DNA of 23,200 nucleotides from Methanoculleus sp. UBA374 (GCA_002508705.1 DAYL01000013.1:109966-133165), one strand, 5' to 3'; numbered from the stretch's first letter, positions 1-6,884 are shown. Numbers and translations: made by a program. Notes: generated from the letters alone by a model not told the origin.

Positions 1-2
1 AT

Positions 3-1010
3 GATTGGAGATGCTACGACGGTGAGTTCACCAACCAGAACATGTCTCGGTTTGCCAGCGATAACGATGTGAAACTCTATACCATTACATTCGCCTATGA
101 CCCCGACGAGACGGTCACCGAGACGATGGGCATACTTGCGGACGCAACCGGCGGGTTCTACGAGCATGCCGGGGACGGCGAACAACTCACCGATATCTAC
201 CGGCGTATTGCCGGCGAGCTCAAGACCGAGGCCGGCGTCGACACCAACATGAACGTTGTCTTCGAGAATGTGGAGGTGAACGGGACGCCTGAGTCCGGGG
301 CCGAGGTGTTCGACTACGTCTATGCACCCGGAGAGTCGACCAATATTACAAGTTGGGTCCAGAATGAGACCGGGTACTACCCAATTGTCGGCCCTCATAC
401 CCGTAACGATACGCTAAACTGGACGGCAACACCCCCCCACCTGCCCTTTAACATAGGCACCATTCACCTTGACCAGACCTGGGAGACGACCTTCCGCCTC
501 AAGGTGAAGTGGCCGGAGGGGGGCAACATCAGAATCCTCGGCGGCGACTCGATGATCTCGTTCAACAACGGCACCGATGTGCTGCCCCTCCCCGACACCT
601 TCATTACGGCCGTTCCCGACCTGAACAACACCGGACTCACATCTGCATTCCTCGATGTTGAGTTTACCGAACCGGGCACCGGTTCGGGGCCGTATACCGA
701 TGTCGCCCCGCTAACATGGAAGACCACCTACAACGGTACAGGGGACGTCGTTATAGCCCTTTCCTCCTCCCCGTATGAAGACGGACGGGGGTCGTCCACT
801 TTCTTCACAAAGACCCTGTCCGCCGGGACATTTTCAGAGGACGTGGAGGAGGTGACAAATTCGACCCTGATGGACATCAGGCGTATGACGCCGGGGCAGT
901 ACTGGATAACGGTGACCGCCTCGGCACCGGATGCCAGCAGTGCCGAGGATACGACCACCCTGTGGGCTCATACCAAAGATTCGTCGCTCGATTACATCAA
1001 GGTCGAGTGA
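3..1010 (+). CDS. von Willebrand A domain surface protein, C-terminal part (5' end outside window)
   Basis: The reading frame is open from the first complete codon of the window, with no stop upstream of the first ATG at 42, so the gene starts outside and 335 residues are visible. The first ~65 residues look like the end of a von Willebrand A fold: a beta strand (KLYTITFAYDPDE), then a helix and a segment mentioning an unfinished ATGGFYEHA-type strand and a closing helix. The rest is beta-rich, with no obvious membrane anchor before the stop. Nine N-x-S/T sequons (for example NIT, NET, NDT, NWT, NGT, NNT, NST) suggest a protein exported and N-glycosylated at the cell surface. A role in adhesion or the cell envelope is an inference; ligand and pathway cannot be read from the sequence. 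It stands alone here, followed by a T tract at 1020-1026. Confidence 0.8.
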   Translation, partial: DWRCYDGEFTNQNMSRFASDNDVKLYTITFAYDPDETVTETMGILADATGGFYEHAGDGEQLTDIYRRIAGELKTEAGVDTNMNVVFENVEVNGTPESGAEVFDYVYAPGESTNITSWVQNETGYYPIVGPHTRNDTLNWTATPPHLPFNIGTIHLDQTWETTFRLKVKWPEGGNIRILGGDSMISFNNGTDVLPLPDTFITAVPDLNNTGLTSAFLDVEFTEPGTGSGPYTDVAPLTWKTTYNGTGDVVIALSSSPYEDGRGSSTFFTKTLSAGTFSEDVEEVTNSTLMDIRRMTPGQYWITVTASAPDASSAEDTTTLWAHTKDSSLDYIKVE

Positions 1011-1019
1011 CCCCGCAAC

Positions 1020-1026
1020 TTTTTTT
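1020..1026 (+). terminator. T-tract terminator after the vWA gene
   Basis: Seven consecutive T residues begin ten bases after the stop codon of the vWA gene. Archaeal RNA polymerase terminates at such T tracts without needing a hairpin. The rest of 1027-1147 shows no gene. Confidence 0.55.
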
Positions 1027-1147
1027 CGGCACCGATATGGCGTCTGTTACCGAATGAGCACACTGTCGACGAAATGGTTCGGATTTGAGCCGGATAACAG
1101 CCCGTCCTCGCCACAGAAGACCACACGGTCGGTTGTTCCGGAGGGCG

Positions 1148-2089
1148 CTACTCGCGGTCACCGGAACCGCAGGTGATCAGGGGCCCGCCCTCATTTACCG
1201 ATAGAGAGGAGGTCATATAGAGGACGACGCCTTCATGGGCGGCAACGACGGTTTCGAGAACGTTCCCGAAGAAATCGCTGATCGTCCCCAGCTCTTCTCC
1301 GGCCCCGACATAGTCTCCCGGTTCTACCCGCGGCAGCCAGCAGCCGCTTTTCGGGGCGGTAAGGCTAAATGCGTGGGCGATCACCCGGGGCCGGGGCAGA
1401 GCTTCCTCCGGATCAATCAGACCGCAGTGGGCGAGAACCCCCCGGAGCTGCCGGACATAACGTTGCGCTTCCTCCTCGGACCAGAGGCCGGAGGCGCCCC
1501 GCTCAATCAAGACGGATGGAATTCCCCGCTGGCAGGCCACGTGCGACGGGCCTTTCATTCCACGGGCGGGAACGGCATAGTCCGCCCCGCTTGCCAGGGC
1601 CATCTCACGAGAAGCCTCATTTACCGCCGGGTCGGCACTGTCGCTATAATAGACATGGGAGACCAGGGTCTCCGGAATGTCGCCGCAATGGATGTCCACA
1701 TGAACATCGGCGACCGGAATGAAGGCGGTGGCAATCACATGGGCGATTCTTTCCGCCAGACTGCCTTCGGGATCGCCGGGAAAGACAGCATTGAGGTTTT
1801 TGCCGTCCTCCGGAACCACAAAAGCCCGGTGGGCAAAAAAGGCCCCGGGGTTGCAGCAGTGCAGGACGACGACGCGGCCCGCAACATCCCGGGGCGTCAG
1901 GGTTGCCGCAAGCAGCGTAGCCGCCCTTATGCCAAGATATTCGCCGCCGTGAATCCCCGCCGTAACCAGCATGGTCTTCCCTTCCCGTTCGCCGTGAATG
2001 ACGGTGACGGGTAGAGTCACCCCCGCGTCCACCGTCACTTCCCGGGCGACCTTATCCCCCGGTCTCGTCCGTAATTCCGGTAACATCAT
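1148..2089 (-). CDS. succinylglutamate desuccinylase/aspartoacylase-family zinc hydrolase
   Basis: The 313-residue protein has the layout of the M14-like AstE/AspA amidohydrolases. Visible zinc ligands are His47 and Glu50 in GIHGGEYLG and His134 in VDIHCGD. DGKNLN (95-100) is the family substrate-binding segment, and Glu196 in IPSVLIERG is the probable catalytic acid/base. The C-terminal ~75 residues form a small barrel-like domain with LPRVEPGDYVGAGEELG. The family removes acyl groups from amino acids or small amides; the substrate here is unknown. The start is one of two adjacent ATGs (2089 or 2086), preceded by GGAGG at 2100-2104, ten bases away. The gene follows tRNA-Arg on the same strand but a T8 tract separates them. 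A short upstream reading frame may couple its translation (see the leader peptide entry). Confidence 0.82.
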   Translation of the reverse strand: MMLPELRTRPGDKVAREVTVDAGVTLPVTVIHGEREGKTMLVTAGIHGGEYLGIRAATLLAATLTPRDVAGRVVVLHCCNPGAFFAHRAFVVPEDGKNLNAVFPGDPEGSLAERIAHVIATAFIPVADVHVDIHCGDIPETLVSHVYYSDSADPAVNEASREMALASGADYAVPARGMKGPSHVACQRGIPSVLIERGASGLWSEEEAQRYVRQLRGVLAHCGLIDPEEALPRPRVIAHAFSLTAPKSGCWLPRVEPGDYVGAGEELGTISDFFGNVLETVVAAHEGVVLYMTSSLSVNEGGPLITCGSGDRE

Positions 2090-2127
2090 CGGATCATGCC
2101 CTCCTTTCCGTTCTGGAAAAATAACAT
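2086..2127 (-). CDS. possible 13-residue leader peptide upstream of the aspartoacylase-like gene
   Basis: A tiny frame, MLFFQNGKEGMIR, starts at an ATG preceded four bases upstream by a very strong Shine-Dalgarno AAGGAGGT (minus strand, 2132-2139). Its stop TGA overlaps the ATGATG start of the downstream enzyme, an arrangement that would let ribosomes re-initiate. The same DNA also contains AT-rich stretches that could be promoter elements, in which case this frame would not be transcribed. No regulatory residues stand out in the peptide. This is a prediction from ribosome-site geometry only. Confidence 0.35.
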   Translation of the reverse strand: MLFFQNGKEGMIR

Positions 2128-2165
2128 AAAAACCTCCTTCGGATTTCCTTTAAGGGTGCATCCGG

Positions 2166-2173
2166 AAAAAAAA
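2166..2173 (-). terminator. T8 terminator of tRNA-Arg
   Basis: Eight A residues on the plus strand give TTTTTTTT on the minus strand, beginning four bases past the tRNA discriminator base. This is a typical archaeal tRNA terminator and separates the tRNA from the downstream enzyme gene. Confidence 0.65.
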
Positions 2174-2177
2174 TCAA

Positions 2178-2249
2178 CGGACCTAGCGGGAATTGAACCC
2201 GCGTCCTTGGGTTCGAAGCCCAAAAGGATGTCCTCTACCCCATAGGTCC
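2178..2249 (-). tRNA. tRNA-Arg (anticodon TCG)
   Basis: The minus strand folds as a complete cloverleaf. The acceptor stem is GGACCTA/TAGGTCC. The D arm is short, with the loop AGAGGACA. The anticodon stem TTGGG/CCCAA encloses the loop CTTCGAA, giving anticodon TCG, which reads the Arg codon CGA. The T arm GCGGG/CCCGC encloses TTCAATT. The discriminator is G, and CCA is not encoded. There is no intron. A TTATTAA element 23-29 bases upstream is the probable TATA box, and a T8 tract follows the 3' end. Confidence 0.93.
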
Positions 2250-2271
2250 CCTCATGAGTTTCAATCATAAG

Positions 2272-2278
2272 TTATTAA
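2272..2278. promoter_or_regulatory. shared TATA element for tRNA-Arg and the dUTPase gene
   Basis: TTATTAA reads TTAATAA on the other strand. Its centre is about 26 bases from the tRNA 5' end on the minus strand and 26 bases from the dUTPase start codon on the plus strand, the usual archaeal TATA-to-start distance in both directions. The dUTPase transcript would therefore be essentially leaderless, which fits the lack of a Shine-Dalgarno before its ATG. Confidence 0.5.
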
Positions 2279-2300
2279 GCGTTTTTATGCCGTACCCTAT

Positions 2301-2729
2301 ATGATGATCCTCTCGTCCAGCGAAATCGTTCGCCGGCTCGATGACGGCGACCTCGTCATCGATCCCTACCATAACGCGTCCCAGCAGCCCGCATCCTACG
2401 ACCTTCGGGCGGCCGAAGAGACCGCGCTCCCGCGCGGAGCGTGCACCCTCGTTCCCTCGATGGAACGGGTGGAACTCCCCGCCGACCTCGCGGCAACCCT
2501 CCGGTGCCGCTCCTCGCTCGCCCGCCGCGGCGTTCTCCTCGGCGGAGGGTTCGTGGACCCGGGGTTTCGCGGGCAGCTGACGCTCTGCCTGACGAACGCC
2601 GGCCCGGAGGAGATCTGTCTTGCAAAGGGGGACCGGATCGTGCAGATGATCCTTCAGGAAGTACTGAACGGTGACCGGCTTTATGCGGGCCGATATCAGG
2701 ATAGCCTCGGCGTGGTGCGTTCACGATGA
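2301..2729 (+). CDS. dut: dUTP diphosphatase, archaeal Dcd-like family
   Basis: The 142-residue protein belongs to the dUTPase/dCTP deaminase fold. It shows QPASYDLR (29-36), the RSSLARRG phosphate-binding segment (70-77), the FVDPGFRG motif (84-91, Asp86) and the C-terminal GRYQDSLG (130-137) that closes over the nucleotide. dCTP deaminases carry an essential Glu in the strand after the third motif (LELxN type); here that position is Cys96 (LTLCLTN). This argues for dUTP hydrolysis to dUMP, limiting uracil in DNA and supplying dUMP, rather than deamination. Archaeal Dut proteins of this short type also lack the Glu. The ATG pair at 2301/2304 lacks a Shine-Dalgarno, consistent with a leaderless message. 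The stop overlaps the next start as ATGA. Confidence 0.82.
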   Translation: MMILSSSEIVRRLDDGDLVIDPYHNASQQPASYDLRAAEETALPRGACTLVPSMERVELPADLAATLRCRSSLARRGVLLGGGFVDPGFRGQLTLCLTNAGPEEICLAKGDRIVQMILQEVLNGDRLYAGRYQDSLGVVRSR

Positions 2730-3691
2730 CTCCACCGATACGCTCCGAACGAAAATACCTTGAGATCCTCCGGATCCTCGCGGAATCGCACGAACCTCTG
2801 GGTGCAAAGAGATTGAGCGAGAAGATGGCCGAACGGGGTTTCGTCCTGAGCGACCGCGCCGTCCAGTACTACCTCCAGTACCTCGATGAAGCGGGGTTTA
2901 CCGAGAAGGTCGGGAACCGGGGCCGCCTTCTCACCGAAGCCGGAATCGCCGAGAGCGAGAGCGCACTCGTCGACGAACGGATCGGTTTCATTATATCGAA
3001 ACTCGAAGAACTTGCCTTTCGGAGCACCTTCGACCCGGCGACCGGGGTGGGAAGCATCGTCTACAACCTCTCCTTCGTGCAGGAAGGGGACCTTCCGGGC
3101 GTCACGGCAGCCTTCGACGAGGTGGCGAAAGCCGGCTACGGCTTTCTGAACACCTACCGGATTGTCGAGACCGACCCTCGCATTCCCGACGGCCATGTCG
3201 GGATCATGACGGCCTGCAGCGTCACCCTGGACGGCGTTCTTCAGAAGATGGGCATCCCGACGAGGCTGGAGTATGCCGGCAGGATCGCTCTCGATGAGGG
3301 CGGCTCCGCCGGGTTCCTCGACCTCATCGGTTATCGGGGAACGTCGGTCGATCCGCTTCACCTCTTCATATCCGCCGGCCTCACCTCGATCAACCGGCTG
3401 GTGACGACCGGGTCCGGTGTAGGGCTTGCAAACATTCGCGCCGTGCCCGCGGTCGCCCGGGACCTGGTAGAGGAGGTCACCGACCTGATGACGGGGTACG
3501 GGTTCATCTTCCCCGCCGGTGGAGGCATCGGGGAGTTCAACCTTCCAGAACACCCTTATCGGCTTTCCGTCGTCGCATTCAGCGGCATGAACATGGTAGG
3601 AAACGCCGTTGAGAAAGGTTACGCCATCAAGACGGAGATCGGCGCCGGGACCGTGCCGTTTGAACGTATCACGGACGTTACATCCAGGTGA
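2726..3691 (+). CDS. NrpR-type transcriptional regulator (winged helix plus one NrpR/DUF128 domain)
   Basis: Residues ~8-72 form a winged-helix DNA-binding domain with a recognition helix around DRAVQYYLQYLDEAG (43-57), as in NrpR and the winged-helix domain of ribonuclease R. Residues ~85-320 form a single NrpR regulatory domain (DUF128), with conserved-looking Gly-rich segments GVGSIVYNLSF, GHVGIMTACSVTLDG and the terminal EIGAGTVPF. NrpR represses nif and glnA genes in methanogens and is released by 2-oxoglutarate; that function is known for relatives, not shown here. Some NrpR proteins have two regulatory domains; this one has one. The ATG overlaps the dUTPase stop (ATGA), so the two are co-translated. 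Its 3' end overlaps the convergent tubulin gene by 14 bases. No nif or glnA gene is in view, so its targets are unknown. Confidence 0.83.
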   Translation: MTPPIRSERKYLEILRILAESHEPLGAKRLSEKMAERGFVLSDRAVQYYLQYLDEAGFTEKVGNRGRLLTEAGIAESESALVDERIGFIISKLEELAFRSTFDPATGVGSIVYNLSFVQEGDLPGVTAAFDEVAKAGYGFLNTYRIVETDPRIPDGHVGIMTACSVTLDGVLQKMGIPTRLEYAGRIALDEGGSAGFLDLIGYRGTSVDPLHLFISAGLTSINRLVTTGSGVGLANIRAVPAVARDLVEEVTDLMTGYGFIFPAGGGIGEFNLPEHPYRLSVVAFSGMNMVGNAVEKGYAIKTEIGAGTVPFERITDVTSR

Positions 3692-5552
3692 TCCCGCCGT
3701 CGCCGGGATCGTCCATCGCCTCTCCTTTCCGGTCTTTCGTCCGCTCGGTCGCGTCGATCACCGCAAGCCTCCCGCGTGAGGGATCGATCTCCTTCGGCCG
3801 GGGGCTCCTCCGGCCTACCCTCTGCCCGGTCTGGTCCAGCAGAGCATCTTTAGGTGCAGGGGCTCCCCTGCGCATACAAAGGTCGGGCTTATCGAGGACC
3901 CCGTCGCTCGGTCGCTGCGTCCCCCCGATCGAGACCGCATCGCCGGTGAGCGACCCGTCTTTCGGATGCTGCACCGGTTTTAAACCCGCAGAGGACGTTA
4001 TCGCATCGTCTTTCGGGGCAGTCTTCTCGATGCTGATCCCTTTCGGGCCAAAAACCGAGTTCTTCGGTGCGGGCATGGACGAGGTGACCGAAGCGGTTCC
4101 GGTGATGTCAATCCCCTTCCCCCCCTGTTTCGGGGGGAGGACGACGGCGCCGTCCTCCTTCCTCCTCTCGGCCTTCGGGAGCATATCAATGGTGTCGTCC
4201 CTGATCTCTCTGTCGCTCCGGCTGTTTCCCCGGAGCATGATCATCTCATCCTTTTCTGCCGTAGACGGTTCGGTCATAAATTCACTCTCCTCCAGAAACG
4301 CTGACTCAAGAGGTGAGACAAATCCCGGAATACCCTCCTCTTCCGGAATTCCGGAAACGGTTTGAGACATCGCGGCCTCTTCATCGCGCAACCGCTCCTC
4401 TTCTTCGGCCCTCAACCGTTCTTCCTCGCACTCAAGCCGGTACTCGGTCCGGATCTCCCGGATCTCCTCGACCCGCGGGACGTTGGAGAGTCCCGAGAGC
4501 ACGATGATGATCCCGACGAACGATGTGTTCTTCACCGGATAGTCGCCGGACCGCATCTCAAGGCCGGCGATGTTCCGGTCGATCCATTTCCTGACGGTCT
4601 GGAACCCTTTCATCGAAAGTTCGGCTGAGGGCCCGGCAATCAGCACCAGCGCTTTGTCGGCGCTGGTGAGGTCGCAGGGAACCGACACCTCTTCGTAGAC
4701 GGCTTTCTTTGCGAGCGAGACGATCCGTGCAGCCTTCTCCTGTGAACCCTGGATAAAGTACTTCAGCGACCGCCGTCGATAAAGGAGGTCCAGCCAGCCG
4801 GCCGGCAGGCGCTCGGCGGCGTAGCCGACCGCAACGAAACCATTCCCCTTCAGGGTATTGAGGACCTCCCCCGCGTCCAGGACGACCTCGGCAACATCGA
4901 TCCCGAACTCATTGAACTCGCCGGCACGAAGAAGAAGGCCGATCTGACGGGAGATTCGCTCGTTGAGCTGATTGAAATGAGTTCTCGGATCGGATGGCCC
5001 GGAGTTCCGGCGCAGCTGGCCCATGAAGCCGGGTTCTGCCGTCCCGTCCGTCCTGATCTTCTGCGACCAGGTCTCGTTGTCGAAGAGAATGACGCCGTCG
5101 ACGAGTTCCTGGAGCGCGTCAAGGTCGTCGGCCGCTTTGGCCGAGACCTGTTTTCCCTCATCAAGGCACGGCAGGATGGCGAGAGCGAAGATCGGCTCCA
5201 CGTAGGACTTCTTGAGCTCGTCGATGATAAGCGGCGCGATATCGACGACGCTGCCTCCGAGCCCGCAACAGAGCAGGATGGCGTCGATCTCCAGCGTATC
5301 CATAGCCTGGATCCGGGTCATCACCTCCTCGATATCGATCACGTCCGTGATCCCGTCGGTGTTTTCGACACCGATCCGCGGGAAGAAGACCCTGGCGGGG
5401 TCCGGAAGGTGGCGGAGTTGCACGAGGCAGTTCGGGTCGATATCGATGGCTACCGCACTCATGCAACAGACTTTGCTTCGCCGGTCGTGATTGTAGAGGT
5501 TATCCACAACCCGGGACCCGGCGCCACCCAACCCTATCGCCAGCACTCGCAT
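3678..5552 (-). CDS. divergent CetZ/FtsZ-like tubulin-superfamily protein with long repeat-bearing tail
   Basis: Residues 1-~355 align by eye with archaeal CetZ/FtsZ GTPases. There is a T1 loop GLGGAGS (7-13), a strand and helix ending in EPIFALAILPCLDEGKQ (119-135), VILFDNETW (154-162) and a T7-like segment FGIDVAEVVLDAGEVLNTL (216-234), with acidic Asp219 and Glu222. The T4 tubulin signature, normally GGGTG(S/T)G, is instead GLGGSVVD (97-104), so GTP binding or hydrolysis may be altered. Residues ~361-395 are strongly charged, Glu/Arg-rich and probably a coiled coil. The remaining ~230 residues look disordered, with six PK(D/N/E)-centred motifs and a terminal GGITWM. The 624 residues are far more than the usual ~360-400. 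A role in cell shape or division is inferred from the family. The gene has its own promoter and overlaps the convergent regulator gene by 14 bases. Confidence 0.8.
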   Translation of the reverse strand: MRVLAIGLGGAGSRVVDNLYNHDRRSKVCCMSAVAIDIDPNCLVQLRHLPDPARVFFPRIGVENTDGITDVIDIEEVMTRIQAMDTLEIDAILLCCGLGGSVVDIAPLIIDELKKSYVEPIFALAILPCLDEGKQVSAKAADDLDALQELVDGVILFDNETWSQKIRTDGTAEPGFMGQLRRNSGPSDPRTHFNQLNERISRQIGLLLRAGEFNEFGIDVAEVVLDAGEVLNTLKGNGFVAVGYAAERLPAGWLDLLYRRRSLKYFIQGSQEKAARIVSLAKKAVYEEVSVPCDLTSADKALVLIAGPSAELSMKGFQTVRKWIDRNIAGLEMRSGDYPVKNTSFVGIIIVLSGLSNVPRVEEIREIRTEYRLECEEERLRAEEEERLRDEEAAMSQTVSGIPEEEGIPGFVSPLESAFLEESEFMTEPSTAEKDEMIMLRGNSRSDREIRDDTIDMLPKAERRKEDGAVVLPPKQGGKGIDITGTASVTSSMPAPKNSVFGPKGISIEKTAPKDDAITSSAGLKPVQHPKDGSLTGDAVSIGGTQRPSDGVLDKPDLCMRRGAPAPKDALLDQTGQRVGRRSPRPKEIDPSRGRLAVIDATERTKDRKGEAMDDPGDGGITWM

Positions 5553-5638
5553 GGTCTTCTATCCCTTGAGTGGCTCTTGGCCCGAAAATGGGCGCGCGTG
5601 CCACCCGGAAGATACTGATGAATATTTGAACGGACAAA

Positions 5639-5649
5639 CATATATATTT
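5639..5649 (-). promoter_or_regulatory. TATA box of the tubulin-like gene
   Basis: On the minus strand AAATATATATG lies about 90 bases upstream of the tubulin-like start codon and would set transcription off near 5616-5620, leaving a leader of about 65 bases. It is the strongest AT-rich element on this strand within 5553-5891. Confidence 0.45.
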
Positions 5650-5654
5650 CTATA

Positions 5655-5673
5655 CTTCACCCGGGGTGTGAAG
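5655..5673. promoter_or_regulatory. 19-bp dyad next to the tubulin promoter
   Basis: CTTCAC and GTGAAG form a perfect 6-bp inverted repeat around a 7-base centre. It lies 5 bp upstream of the minus-strand TATA box, the position of the TFB site or of an activator or repressor. The rest of 5674-5840 is AT-rich with no gene or clear element. Confidence 0.35.
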
Positions 5674-5845
5674 CGCGTCTGCTAATAAATGCGGTGTATT
5701 TGAATTTTACTGTTTTAACTCCTCATGCTGAAACCTTTTCCATGATAAGGAGTGATCTACACAAGAATTCCATGGGGAACACGGTACATCTCTCCGTTTT
5801 GCACTACCGTTGTTGTACGTGTCCTTTCGTGAACACAAAATGGCA

Positions 5846-5855
5846 ATATATATAA
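5846..5855 (+). promoter_or_regulatory. TATA box of mer
   Basis: ATATATATAA lies about 40 bases upstream of the proposed TTG start. Transcription starting 25 bases on would give a leader of roughly 12-17 bases that still includes the GAGGTG ribosome site at 5879-5884. Confidence 0.6.
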
Positions 5856-5891
5856 CTCCGGGCACGTAACTACTCATTGAGGTGTATAGCC

Positions 5892-6884
5892 TTGATTACA
5901 TATGGAATTGAATTTGTGCCCGGAGCAATCAACGTCAAGCAGGTGGTGAAGTACACCAAGCTCGCAGAGTCAAAGGATATTGACTACGCTTGGATCACCA
6001 ACCACTACAACAACCGCCATGCCTACCCGACCCTTGCCATGATCGCGGCAAACACCGACACGATCAAGATGGGTCCCGGTATCATGAACACGTTCACCGA
6101 CACCCCGGCGGCCATCGCATCCTTCATGGCTACCTTGAACGAGATCTCCGACGGACGCGCCGTCCTCGGTATCGGCCCCGGTGACCTCTCGACGCTTCCG
6201 AAGCTCGCCATCGACCCCGTCAAGCCCGTCGCCCACCTGAAAGAAGGTGTCGCACAGATCCGCAGCCTCCTCACCGGTGAAGAGGTCAAGAAGACCGGCA
6301 AGATGGAGTACTTCGACTACGACGGTGCCAAACTGACCGGTGTCACCCTGCCCGGCAAGAAGGGCATCCCGGTTTACATCGGTGCCCAGGGCCCCAAGGT
6401 CCTTGAGCTCGCCGGCGAGATCGGCGACGGCGCCCTGATCAACGCGTCCAACCCCAAGGACTTCGACGTCGCCATCCCGATCATCAAGCAGGCCATGGAG
6501 AAGGTCGGTAAGAAGAACTTCGATGTCGGCGCCTACACCGCCATGTCCATCGACAGGAACGAGAAGAAGGCCCGGAACGCCGCAAAGATTGTAGCCGCGT
6601 TCATTGCCGCCGGCTCCCCGCCCGCTCTCCTCAAGCGCCACAACCTCGACCTCAACAACGTCGCAAAGATCAAGGAAGCGCTCGGACGCTTCGACTTCAA
6701 GACCGTCGGCGGACTTGTTGGCGACGCGGAGATCGATGCCTTTACCATTGCCGGAACCCCCGACACGGTCAAGCAGAAGTGCGAAGACCTCGCCAAGGCT
6801 GGAGTTACCCAGATCATCTTCGGTTCGCCGCTCGGCCCCGACATGACCAACTCCATCCGCCTGCTCGGCAAGTATATCGTATAA
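5892..6884 (+). CDS. mer: 5,10-methylenetetrahydromethanopterin reductase (F420-dependent)
   Basis: Mer reduces methylene-tetrahydromethanopterin to methyl-tetrahydromethanopterin with reduced F420 in the cytoplasm, a core step of methanogenesis from CO2. The 330-residue protein belongs to the luciferase-like TIM-barrel family and shows the characteristic TYGIEFVPG start, YAWITNHYNNR, KMGPGIMNTFTDTPA, DGRAVLGIGPGD and IPVYIGAQGPKVLELAGEIGDG. No ATG fits the family start; a TTG at 5892 gives MITYGIEFVPG and is preceded by GAGGTG (5879-5884) at seven bases. A TTG at 5877 is in frame but would place the ribosome site inside the gene. A TATA box lies upstream and a T6 tract downstream (6905-6910), so mer is probably a single-gene transcript. 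Confidence 0.95.
   Translation: MITYGIEFVPGAINVKQVVKYTKLAESKDIDYAWITNHYNNRHAYPTLAMIAANTDTIKMGPGIMNTFTDTPAAIASFMATLNEISDGRAVLGIGPGDLSTLPKLAIDPVKPVAHLKEGVAQIRSLLTGEEVKKTGKMEYFDYDGAKLTGVTLPGKKGIPVYIGAQGPKVLELAGEIGDGALINASNPKDFDVAIPIIKQAMEKVGKKNFDVGAYTAMSIDRNEKKARNAAKIVAAFIAAGSPPALLKRHNLDLNNVAKIKEALGRFDFKTVGGLVGDAEIDAFTIAGTPDTVKQKCEDLAKAGVTQIIFGSPLGPDMTNSIRLLGKYIV

Noticed and set aside
1235..2014. 259-codon plus-strand frame
   Set aside because: Antisense shadow of the aspartoacylase-like gene, whose zinc and catalytic motifs are intact on the minus strand.
5755..5800. TTCC-N4-GGAA type dyad as an NrpR operator before mer
   Set aside because: Arm spacing and sequence do not match the NrpR operators I know, and mer is not a nitrogen gene.
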